DNA from: Candidatus Altimarinota bacterium
GTDB taxonomy: Bacteria; Patescibacteriota; Gracilibacteria; UBA1369; LOWO2-01-FULL-3
Direction of reading: 5' to 3'
DNA length: 54,592 nt
NCBI GenBank assembly: GCA_016763975.1
Contig: JAESSS010000086.1
Span: forward strand, 1 to 54,592
In this document: positions 47,868-54,592 of the stretch, one piece after another
Numbering within the stretch: the first letter of the stretch is position 1
Layout: each line of letters begins with the position of its first letter
Position numbers and translations under genes: made by a program
The notes under the pieces: generated by a model
Seen by the model: only the letters and a program-made list of their open reading frames with translations
Databases searched by the model: none
What the model was told of the DNA's origin: nothing

Positions 47868-49133
47868 ATGTTTAGGAAAACCACTTTACAAAATGGGCTT
47901 AGGGTTGTCACTGAAAAGCTAGAAGGTACAAAGGCGGTGACTGTTTTGGTTCTTGTCGGAGCCGGGAGTCGTTATGAGCATCAGGCAATTCGAGGTATTT
48001 CACACTTTTTGGAACATATGTTTTTCAAAGGAGCTGAGGTTTATAAAAACACAAAAGAAGTTTCAGAAGCGATTGATGGAGTTGGAGGAACTTTCAACGC
48101 ATTTACCGGTAAAGAATATGCTGGGTATTATGTGAAAGTGGCTAGTGAAAATATAGAAGTGGCTTTTGATGTGCTGTCAGATATGATGGTTCACTCTAAA
48201 TTCAAACAAGAAGAAATCGACAAGGAGCGTGGAGTGATTTTGGAAGAATATAATATGTATCAAGATACTCCGATGTATCAAATTGGTTGGAATTTTGAGA
48301 GTTTGGTATTTGGCAATCAACCTTTGGGTTGGGATCAAATCGGTACAAAAGAGCTGATTAATTCAGTGAATCATGAAGATTTCGTGGAATATGCGGGCAA
48401 ACTTTATACTCCGGACAATACTGTGATTGCGGTGGTTGGAAATATTGATAATGAGGATGCTGTAGCCAAGGTTACGAAGTATTTTGCGATGAAAGATGCT
48501 AAAAAATCTTTTGAATATCAGCCAGTTGATCCAGATATTCATGGTGGCAAGGTTCATTTGACTGACAAAAAGACTGAACAAGCGCATGTGGCTGTGGGAT
48601 TTGAGGGTTATGCCGAAACGCACAAAGATCATTGGGCTGCCAAAATGTTGTCGGTGATTCTGGGTGGCAATATGAGTTCTAGAATGTTTTTGGGAGTGCG
48701 TGAGGCCAAAGGATTGGCTTATTACATTCATACTTCAGTAGATGCTTATCAAGATGCTGGAGCGATTGTCACTAATGCTGGTGTGGATTTAAAGAGAATT
48801 GATGAGGCGATTGAGGGAATTATTGAACAATACAAAATTGTGAGAGATGAAGGTGTTCCTGAGGCTGAATTAAACAAGGCAAAGTCGTTTTTGAAGGGAA
48901 AAATGGTGTTAAATTTGGAGGATTCTGAAGAATTCGCACATTTATTGGCTAAATATGAACTTTTACATGGTCAGGCCAAAAGTCCGGATGAAATCATTAA
49001 AATTACTGAAGGTGTCACTGTTGATGATTTGCAGAGGGTGGCTGATGATCTTTTCACTGAGGACAAGATGAAACTTGCGGTGATTGGTCCATATAGCGAC
49101 TCTAGTCGTTTTGAGGCATTAATGAAGATATAG
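47868..49133 (+). CDS. M16 family zinc peptidase
   Basis: 421 residues from ATG 47868 (MFRKTTLQNGLRVVTEK), the usual family start; a longer frame upstream overlaps the divergent gene. The inverted zinc motif HFLEH (46-50) in ISHFLEHMFFKG is complete, and the downstream acidic ligand region (EEIDKERGVILEEYNMYQD) is present. C-terminal half with VAVGFEGYAETHKDHWAAKMLSVILGGNMSSRMFLGVRE is the second M16 domain. Processing-peptidase-like; substrate unknown. No signal peptide, so cytoplasmic. Confidence 0.93.
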   Translation: MFRKTTLQNGLRVVTEKLEGTKAVTVLVLVGAGSRYEHQAIRGISHFLEHMFFKGAEVYKNTKEVSEAIDGVGGTFNAFTGKEYAGYYVKVASENIEVAFDVLSDMMVHSKFKQEEIDKERGVILEEYNMYQDTPMYQIGWNFESLVFGNQPLGWDQIGTKELINSVNHEDFVEYAGKLYTPDNTVIAVVGNIDNEDAVAKVTKYFAMKDAKKSFEYQPVDPDIHGGKVHLTDKKTEQAHVAVGFEGYAETHKDHWAAKMLSVILGGNMSSRMFLGVREAKGLAYYIHTSVDAYQDAGAIVTNAGVDLKRIDEAIEGIIEQYKIVRDEGVPEAELNKAKSFLKGKMVLNLEDSEEFAHLLAKYELLHGQAKSPDEIIKITEGVTVDDLQRVADDLFTEDKMKLAVIGPYSDSSRFEALMKI

Positions 49134-49153
49134 GCGTTTTGGGGCTTGTGCCA

Positions 49154-49182
49154 TTGAAAAAAGAGCTGTTTTTTGCTATAAT
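49154..49182 (+). promoter_or_regulatory. sigma70-type promoter
   Basis: TTGAAA (49154-49159), 17-nt spacer, TATAAT (49177-49182). Transcription would start near 49189, giving a leader of about 17 nt before ATG 49206. Confidence 0.75.
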
Positions 49183-49205
49183 TAAAGGAAATCTAAGTAA
49201 GAAAT

Positions 49206-50546
49206 ATGGCTCCTAAGAAACCAAATCAGAGTGAAGTACATGTTCCTATGACTAGGGCTGATGGTGTAGTTGTGGATGCTGTTACGGGGCAGCCTTTGGT
49301 GCAGCCACCTACAGCGCTGGAAGCTGAGCATGATAATGACACGGCAGAAGTAGGTGTGGAGGTTAAATCAAAATTAAGTTTAGCAGAGTTGCAGGGCAAA
49401 ATTGAGCGTGGTTTGCCGAATGTGGCTGAAAAAATGGATATTGATTTGGAAAAATTCGATTTTGAATTTCCTAAAGACGTTTCAGTGCCTAAATCTCTTT
49501 TTGAGCTTAAGGAATTGGAGTCAAACTTTCAGAAAATATTAGAAAAGGGTTTTAATGCGAAAAAAGAGGTTTTTAAGGGGAGTAAAGATATGGTGATTAG
49601 TTTTCTTCCGTCGGCTTTTAAGGAACAGGCTGAAAAGTATTTTTTACCTGTAGCTATTCCGGCGGTTGCTAAGAAATTGTCTGAACAGTTGGCCAAGAGA
49701 GTGCTTGATACTTTTTCGGAAATTGGTGAGCCGAGTTTGCCATATCGTTTTATTAAGAAATGGCCTGGATATAATTCAGGAGATCTGACTTATAAAATTG
49801 TGGCTGGCAAAAAAGGATTTGAAATTAAAGTGACGCCGGAAGGGCGTTTTGACAAAACAAAATATGATCAGTTTGTTAAGGTGCAGGTTGAATCTGATGA
49901 GGCCAAAGCTGCGGAAAAGGCGAAACTATTAGAGAAAAATAAGCGGACTTTAAGTTTAGAAGATAAGGTTGGGGAATTAGAGGATTCTCCTTTGGCTTTT
50001 CTAGGAATGATGATGAAGCCGGGTGAGGATTATGACGGTATTATGCAAGAAATTGCTGCGGGCAAAAGTCCAATGGCACTTTTTTGGCAGTTTGTTGCGG
50101 GAATGATGGGTGTTCCAGCTTTTGCTGAAAGTGCAGAAAAAATGATTGCAAAATTGCCTGAAGATGTGCGAAAAAATGTATTGCAGATTAAGGACAAGCT
50201 ACCTAAGTATGAAAAACCTGGTAAAAAAGGGGTTGAGAAAGGGCCGAAAAAAGTGAAGGCTGAGAGGATTAAAGCTATTGCGATTGGCAAGGAGAAGAAG
50301 GTAGGTGTGAAGGATATTGAATTGAGTGATGAATTTAATCCGGTACAGGGTGAATTTACTCGTTTGGAGGTGATAGTGCCAAAGGGCAAGACTTTGAAAT
50401 TTAAAGAAAAGACAGTTGTTGATTCGATTACTGGAGGTGCAGTTGCGGAATTAAAGGGTCGTGATGCCGCTTATATTATTACAGCCAAAATTGGAAAAGG
50501 TACGGTTATTCCAGCAGGGACAAAGCTAGAGTTGAAAAAAGCCTAG
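49206..50546 (+). CDS. hypothetical protein with C-terminal beta domain
   Basis: 446 residues. The N-terminal 45 residues are low-complexity and polar; the middle is helical (KSLFELKELESNFQKILEKGFN, KEQAEKYFLPVAIPAVAKKLSEQLAKRV). A Lys-rich linker (YEKPGKKGVEKGPKKVKAER) leads to a small beta domain (TRLEVIVPKGKTLKFKEK, RDAAYIITAKIGKGTVIPAG). Not recognised. A near-consensus promoter precedes it, so it may be well expressed. Position before ndk is not informative. Confidence 0.65.
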   Translation: MAPKKPNQSEVHVPMTRADGVVVDAVTGQPLVQPPTALEAEHDNDTAEVGVEVKSKLSLAELQGKIERGLPNVAEKMDIDLEKFDFEFPKDVSVPKSLFELKELESNFQKILEKGFNAKKEVFKGSKDMVISFLPSAFKEQAEKYFLPVAIPAVAKKLSEQLAKRVLDTFSEIGEPSLPYRFIKKWPGYNSGDLTYKIVAGKKGFEIKVTPEGRFDKTKYDQFVKVQVESDEAKAAEKAKLLEKNKRTLSLEDKVGELEDSPLAFLGMMMKPGEDYDGIMQEIAAGKSPMALFWQFVAGMMGVPAFAESAEKMIAKLPEDVRKNVLQIKDKLPKYEKPGKKGVEKGPKKVKAERIKAIAIGKEKKVGVKDIELSDEFNPVQGEFTRLEVIVPKGKTLKFKEKTVVDSITGGAVAELKGRDAAYIITAKIGKGTVIPAGTKLELKKA

Positions 50547-50592
50547 TGTTAGCATAGAATGCGCGGGCTAAACATTTTAACTTTTTTTAATT

Positions 50593-51063
50593 ATGGCAGT
50601 TACTGAACGAACTTTAGTTTTGATTAAGCCTGATGGCATTCAACGTGGGCTTGTTGGTGAGATTACTCAAAGATTTGAGAGAAAGGGTTTGAAATTGATT
50701 GGAATGAAAATGATGAGTTTGGACGAAGCGGTTTTGCGTGAACATTACGCACATATTGCTGACAAACCATTTTTTCCTGGTGTTTCTAAATTTATGCAAA
50801 GTTCACCAGTTGTGGCACTTTGTTTAGAAGGACTTGATGTTGTGGATACTGTGCGAAGAATTACTGGAATCACTAAGGCTAGAGAAGCTGAGGCTGGTTC
50901 GATTCGTGGAGATTTCGCGATGAGTGTTAGTTGTAATGTCATTCACGCTTCTGATTCTGTTGAAAATGCGGAAAAAGAAGTGAAGAGATTTTTTAATCCT
51001 GATGATATTTACGATTACGACAAGAGTGAGTACTTGCACGTTTACGGTGATGACGAAAGATGA
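50593..51063 (+). CDS. ndk: nucleoside diphosphate kinase
   Basis: 156 residues, slightly longer than the usual 140-150. ERTLVLIKPDGIQRGLVGEI, RFERKGLKLIGMK, and CNVIHASDSVENAEKEVKRFF with catalytic H118 are canonical; HASDS replaces the common HGSDS. It balances NTP pools by phosphotransfer through phospho-His. The TGA stop overlaps the next start (ATGA), so it is translationally coupled to the transketolase pair. Confidence 0.96.
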   Translation: MAVTERTLVLIKPDGIQRGLVGEITQRFERKGLKLIGMKMMSLDEAVLREHYAHIADKPFFPGVSKFMQSSPVVALCLEGLDVVDTVRRITGITKAREAEAGSIRGDFAMSVSCNVIHASDSVENAEKEVKRFFNPDDIYDYDKSEYLHVYGDDER

Positions 51064-51896
51064 ATAATGATCAATTAGCGAAAAAATCAATACAGGTTCG
51101 CCTGGATGTTTTGACCTCCGCGCATAAGGTCGGTTTTGGTGCTGTGGGTTCGACGATGTCCGTAGTGGAGATTTTGGTAGCTCTTTATTATGCAGAAATT
51201 GGTGGAAGGAAAGTTGTGCAAATTGACGCGGCCAAACCCGGATGTGCTGATCGGGATTATGTGATTTTGTCGAAGGGACAGGCGGCTTTGGCGCAGTATG
51301 CGATTTTGGCTGATTTGGGATTTTTTGATAAAAGCGAATTAGATCATTATGCTCAGGCCAACGCTTTGTTGAGCTCTAGGCCAACCGGCAAGATTCCCGG
51401 AATTGTGGGAGGATGTGTTTCTTATGGATATGGATTGTCGGTGGCATGTGGTTTGGCGATGAGTCTCAAGGCTGATCGTAAGTCGAATCGTGTTTATGTG
51501 GTGGTGGTTGATGAGGAATTACAGAAGGGGCAGATTTGGGAGGCGGCGCAGACGGCGGCGCATTATAATTTGGATAATTTGGTGCTTTTTGTGGATAAGG
51601 ACAAAATGCAGGTGGATGGAGCGGTGAAGGGGGTGATGGATGTGGATTGTGTGCAGGCTAAATTCGAGGCTTTTGGTTGGAAGGTGATGAAGGTTGTGGA
51701 TGGCCATGATTTTGATCAAATTTTACAGGCAGTGGTGAAAAGTTATACGATTTCCAGAAGGCCGATTTGTATTTTGTGTGAAACTGTGGCGGGGAGGGGT
51801 ATTGGTTTTGCTGAGAGAAAAGCTGGATATCACGATGTGGCATTGAGTGCCGGGGAAATGTCTGAAGTAATTCCTAAATTATCGCATTTAATATGA
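51060..51896 (+). CDS. split transketolase, N-terminal subunit, degenerate ThDP site
   Basis: 278 residues, overall fold of transketolase N: SVVEILVALYYAEIGGR, DRDYVILSKGQAALAQYAIL, GYGLSVACGLAMSLKADRKSN, QKGQIWEAAQTAAHYNLDNLVLFVDKDKMQVDG. However, residues that are invariant in active enzymes are changed: SGH gives VGF (F26), SKGH gives SKGQ (Q74), GHP gives SRP (R107), GDGE gives VDEE (150-153), D.N.xQ gives D.DKMQ. The ThDP/Mg and substrate-His sites are therefore not standard. Coupled to ndk and to the C subunit by ATGA overlaps. Confidence 0.85.
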   Translation: MNNDQLAKKSIQVRLDVLTSAHKVGFGAVGSTMSVVEILVALYYAEIGGRKVVQIDAAKPGCADRDYVILSKGQAALAQYAILADLGFFDKSELDHYAQANALLSSRPTGKIPGIVGGCVSYGYGLSVACGLAMSLKADRKSNRVYVVVVDEELQKGQIWEAAQTAAHYNLDNLVLFVDKDKMQVDGAVKGVMDVDCVQAKFEAFGWKVMKVVDGHDFDQILQAVVKSYTISRRPICILCETVAGRGIGFAERKAGYHDVALSAGEMSEVIPKLSHLI

Positions 51897-52729
51897 TCAA
51901 AGCAGTATCAGATTCGTTGGTGGAGTTGGCACGGAATTATAGTGCTTTGACTGTTTTTAATGCTGATTTTTCTAAGGAATGGGGATTAACTCGATTTGCT
52001 GAATATTATGGTGAAAAGTTGTATACGCTTGGTTTGAGTGAAGGAAATATTGCTTCGGTGGTTAGTGGATTTGCTTTGCGGGGCAAGATGCCTTTTGTGT
52101 TTTTGCCAGTGGAAAAATGTTATGAGCAGATTCGTAATTCTATTTGTGTACCGAATTTAAATGTAAAAATTGTGGGTATTGGAGGTTTGGGACTTGGTGA
52201 AGAAGGAGTGGGGCGGCAGTCTTTGGAGGACGTGGCTTTGATGAGGGCTTTGCCAAATATGAAGGTTTATTGTCCTTGTGATTATGATGAAGCGATGGAA
52301 TGTATGAAGTTGGCGGCTGCGGAATATGGTCCTTGTTATATTCGTTTGGCTTTTGTTGAAGGCAAGGTTGGTGGAGGTGTTGGTGTGGAAGTTTTGAAGA
52401 AAGGTAGTGATGTTTGTGTTTTTGTAATGGGTGGAATGGTGGGGGAGGTGTTGAAGGCGGCGGAACTTAGTGAGAAATCGGTGAAAGTGGTGAAAGTTTC
52501 TGTTTTAAAACCGATTGATAGTGCGGCTATTTTGGAATGTGCCGGTGATTTGAAATGTTTTTCAGTCGAAGATCATTCTGTGATTGGGGGATTGGGAGAT
52601 GCGGTTATGGGTTGCGGTTTGATAGTGAAAAAGTTGGGAATGGAGGGTTTTGGTGAGTCTGGCAAGGCGCGGGACTTGAGGAGGAAGTTTGGATTGCACG
52701 CGGAGGGTATAGCTGAGCGTCTTGCGTAA
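51893..52729 (+). CDS. split transketolase, C-terminal subunit
   Basis: 278 residues. Pyrimidine-binding domain with the catalytic Glu retained (LGLSEGNIASVVSGFALRGK, E50) and YEQIRNSICVPNLNVKIVG; the family motif GED G-x-S/T-H-Q appears as GEEGVGRQ (R108 in place of His). The C-terminal domain (VKVVKVSVLKPIDSAAILECAG, FSVEDHSVIGGLGDAV) is standard. It forms the second half of transketolase/DXS-like enzymes in organisms with split genes. Loss of His fits the unusual N subunit. A promoter for the next gene overlaps its stop. Confidence 0.85.
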   Translation: MIKAVSDSLVELARNYSALTVFNADFSKEWGLTRFAEYYGEKLYTLGLSEGNIASVVSGFALRGKMPFVFLPVEKCYEQIRNSICVPNLNVKIVGIGGLGLGEEGVGRQSLEDVALMRALPNMKVYCPCDYDEAMECMKLAAAEYGPCYIRLAFVEGKVGGGVGVEVLKKGSDVCVFVMGGMVGEVLKAAELSEKSVKVVKVSVLKPIDSAAILECAGDLKCFSVEDHSVIGGLGDAVMGCGLIVKKLGMEGFGESGKARDLRRKFGLHAEGIAERLA

Positions 52730-52750
52730 AGTGGCCTTTTGGTCTATAAT
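52722..52750 (+). promoter_or_regulatory. sigma70-type promoter
   Basis: TTGCGT (52722-52727), 17-nt spacer, TATAAT (52745-52750). The -35 box lies in the last codons of the transketolase C gene. It drives the LRV-like gene. Confidence 0.65.
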
Positions 52751-52795
52751 TTAGGTGAAAATAAAAAATGACATACGTTTAAACCGAAGCGTTTA

Positions 52796-53422
52796 GTGTG
52801 GAAGAAGGGGCCTGAATTTGGTGGTGATTTGAAGCGATACGAAGAAATTGGTAAGAAGGAGCTTAATCAAGTTTTAAGTGGTGCAAAGTTCAAGGAGACT
52901 GCTGCTACTCGTGACTATTTTAGGGGTTTGTCGGATGAGAGGAAGCTTTTGATAGCTAAGATGGAGGGAAAGGTTAAGGATTTAAAGAGTCCAGATATTT
53001 TAATTTCGATTGTTGAGAACCGCGATTTGCCTGCTACATTGGTGTTGTTAGCGATAAGAAATCCTAGTATTGGTGCTGATTACTTGTTTCATAGGGTTAA
53101 ACAGGGGAGATATGGTATACGGTATGATTGCCTTTCTAATCCTGCCATGCCTTTAGCAGGCTTAGAGTTTTTGGTAGATAGTTGGGAAAAGGAAGCGGAA
53201 AGTGTTGATCTTGTAGTTATGAGGCTCGTTGCTGGTCATCCTAATGCTTCTGAAGATTTACTTAGAAGGGTTGGTGAGAAACTTATGGAAATTTACCGTG
53301 CGGCTAGTGAGGGTAGGAAACTTTCGTTTTCTGGTGAAAGGGGTATTGCTAAAGAGTTAATTGGCAACAAAAATACACCAAAAGATTTAGTTGTTAAGCT
53401 TCGCAAATTAGCTAATATTTAA
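52796..53422 (+). CDS. LRV-like helical repeat protein
   Basis: 208 residues from GTG 52796. The frame is open back to a TGA at 52769, reading TFKPKRLVWKKGPEFGG, but without an ATG; an out-of-frame ATG at 52768 hints at a start-site change. The body holds repeats like leucine-rich-repeat-variant units: ISIVENRDLPATLVLLAIRN, CLSNPAMPLAGLEFLVDSW, RLVAGHPNASEDLLRRVGEK, LIGNKNTPKDLVVKLRKLA. Such superhelical proteins bind partners; function unknown. Confidence 0.65.
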   Translation: MWKKGPEFGGDLKRYEEIGKKELNQVLSGAKFKETAATRDYFRGLSDERKLLIAKMEGKVKDLKSPDILISIVENRDLPATLVLLAIRNPSIGADYLFHRVKQGRYGIRYDCLSNPAMPLAGLEFLVDSWEKEAESVDLVVMRLVAGHPNASEDLLRRVGEKLMEIYRAASEGRKLSFSGERGIAKELIGNKNTPKDLVVKLRKLANI

Positions 53423-53423
53423 A

Positions 53424-53579
53424 ATGTCTGAAGATAATATTTTACCTGAGGATATGGAGCGAATGGAGCAGGAGATGCTGGCTATGAAAAAGCTGGAGGG
53501 TGTATTGGGTGAGCACAAGAGTAGGGATGGAGAGAAGGAAGATTTGGCTAATTTGGATGTTGCCTTAGAAGATTTGTAA
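53424..53579 (+). CDS. small acidic protein, 51 residues
   Basis: MSEDNILPEDMERMEQEMLA then MKKLEGVLGEHKSRDGEKEDLANLDVALEDL. One base separates it from the preceding stop, and the ATG context (AAAATG) is typical. Strongly acidic, helical, probably coiled-coil; likely co-transcribed with the LRV-like gene and a possible partner of it. Too short for homology by eye. Confidence 0.5.
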   Translation: MSEDNILPEDMERMEQEMLAMKKLEGVLGEHKSRDGEKEDLANLDVALEDL

Positions 53580-53624
53580 AGTTTGTGGATTTTTAGTAAG
53601 CTGAAGTCCGAAACTAAAATTCAT

Positions 53625-54566
53625 ATGGCTAAATCTCCAATTAAAATTTTCTCAGGATCTTCTCATCCGGAATTAGCGAAAGCGATTGCTAAACATATGA
53701 AGGTTCCGCTTTCTGAAATGCTTATTTCAAAATTTGCGTGTGGAGAGATTTATGCGAAACCAAAAGATACAGTGAGAGGAGCAGATGTTTTTGTGATTCA
53801 AACTTCTACAGGTAATGTGAATGAAGATTTGATGGAATTGTTTGTGATGTTGGATTCGTTGAAGAGAAGTTTTGCAGGGAGGATTCATGTGGTTTTGCCT
53901 CATTATCCTTATTCCAGACAAGATAGAGTGGCGACCGCTAGGGAGCCTATTTCTGCTAAATTGGTTGCTGATTTGATTTCGACTGCTGGTGCCGATCATG
54001 TTATTTCACTGAAATTGCATAGTGATCAGGAGCAGGGATTCTTTAATTTCCCAATGGACAATTTGAATACTGAGAGGCTTTTTGCGAAATATTTTAAGAA
54101 AAAGAAGATCAAAGATTTGGTTGTTGTTTCTCCGGATGCAGGTGGTGCCAAAGATGCTAAGAAATTCAGTGATTTGTTAGGTGCGGAATTGGCGATCATT
54201 CATAAAAATAGAACTGGGCATAATCAATCGGAGGTGATGCATGTGGTTGGTAATGTAAAAGGGAAGAATTGTATAATTTATGATGACATGATTGATACGG
54301 CAGGTTCCGTGACAGCTGCGATCAAAGCTTTGAAGAAAATGGGAGCAAACAAAGATATTTATTTAGCTGCAACACATGCAGTTTTTTCCGGTCCGGCTGA
54401 GGATCGTTTGAGTGAGGCTGGTTTCAAAGAGGTAGTAGTGACAGATTCGATTCCGGTGACGGCGAAATTCAAAGGATTAAAAATTCTCTCTGTGGCACCA
54501 TTTTTGGCTGATATCATTCAGTCTGTACATGCGGATAAGTCAGTAACAAACGTAATAAATAAATAA
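53625..54566 (+). CDS. prs: ribose-phosphate pyrophosphokinase
   Basis: 313 residues from ATG 53625 (MAKSPIKIFSGSSHPELAKAI); a TTG at 53583 would add 14 residues and is unlikely. FACGEIYAKPKDTVRGADVFVIQT, HVVLPHYPYSRQDRVATAREPISAKLVADLI, VVSPDAGGAKDAKKF and the PRPP loop IIYDDMIDTAGSVTAAIKAL are canonical, apart from DTAGS for the common DTGGT. Makes PRPP for nucleotide and His/Trp synthesis. Confidence 0.95.
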   Translation: MAKSPIKIFSGSSHPELAKAIAKHMKVPLSEMLISKFACGEIYAKPKDTVRGADVFVIQTSTGNVNEDLMELFVMLDSLKRSFAGRIHVVLPHYPYSRQDRVATAREPISAKLVADLISTAGADHVISLKLHSDQEQGFFNFPMDNLNTERLFAKYFKKKKIKDLVVVSPDAGGAKDAKKFSDLLGAELAIIHKNRTGHNQSEVMHVVGNVKGKNCIIYDDMIDTAGSVTAAIKALKKMGANKDIYLAATHAVFSGPAEDRLSEAGFKEVVVTDSIPVTAKFKGLKILSVAPFLADIIQSVHADKSVTNVINK

Positions 54567-54574
54567 ATAAATTT

Positions 54575-54592
54575 ATGTTCGATAAAGAAAAA
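54575..54592 (+). CDS. start of a further gene, truncated by window edge
   Basis: ATG in the usual A/T-rich context (AAATTTATG), followed by FDKEK, at the right edge, 8 bp after prs. Only six codons are visible, so no identification is possible. Confidence 0.4.

Noticed and set aside
51060-51063. Possible use of TGA as a sense codon, as in some candidate-phylum bacteria
   Set aside because: TGA terminates ndk, the transketolase N gene and the Rrf2 gene in overlapping ATGA junctions, no conserved protein contains an internal TGA, and the only tRNA seen is tRNA-Trp(CCA).

Overview
The window looks like part of a chromosome from a small-genome bacterium of the candidate phyla radiation (Patescibacteria), possibly Peregrinibacteria-like. 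This placement is inference from style: low GC, many short genes of unknown function, very tight operons, starts sitting in A/T-rich contexts (AATTATG, AAATATG) with almost no Shine-Dalgarno, and a two-gene transketolase. The code is standard: TGA ends ndk, the Rrf2 gene and the transketolase N subunit, and the one tRNA is tRNA-Trp(CCA).

Layout. (1) 1-7.8 kb is accessory DNA. Short genes (Fic protein, GNAT acetyltransferase, triple-HTH protein, HEPN-like protein, small membrane proteins), mostly on the minus strand, are separated by copies of a roughly 115-130 bp structured repeat, giving a cassette-array appearance. No integrase or transposase is in view. (2) 7.9-12.6 kb holds unknown genes, including a four-gene minus-strand operon in which three members have membrane segments. 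(3) 12.7-18.8 kb: an exported metzincin-like protein lacking one zinc ligand, SemiSWEET, MsrA, an HNH protein, an ECF sigma/anti-sigma/exported acidic protein module, and a bL33-like protein. (4) 18.8-24 kb: a DUF3352-like lipoprotein, a TetR-SRPBCC operon with a perfect palindromic operator, tRNA-Trp, and ilvC preceded by a candidate leader-peptide attenuator. (5) 24-29.2 kb: a complete suf Fe-S assembly operon (Rrf2-sufC-B-D-S-U and a DUF59 protein). (6) 29.4-41 kb: two opposed surface-glycan clusters. The plus-strand cluster has a sugar dehydrogenase, aminotransferase, FemAB-like acyltransferase, ATP-grasp-HAD fusion and beta-propeller glycosidase-like protein. The minus-strand cluster has GT2, a flippase-like protein, GT39, a formyltransferase and a polysaccharide deacetylase. 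(7) 41-54.6 kb: an SLH/beta-propeller surface protein, a gene with a homopolymer frameshift, an FtsI-like PBP divergent from an M16 peptidase, ndk, split transketolase, an LRV-like repeat protein and prs.

Strongest leads: the attC-like repeat array; the ilvC leader peptide with mutually exclusive hairpins; a 160-bp intergenic element present twice whose stems covary; two neighbouring glycan genes each interrupted by an in-frame TAA followed by a sensible in-frame continuation; and a split transketolase missing several family-invariant histidines. All calls come from reading the sequence. No database search or folding program was run.
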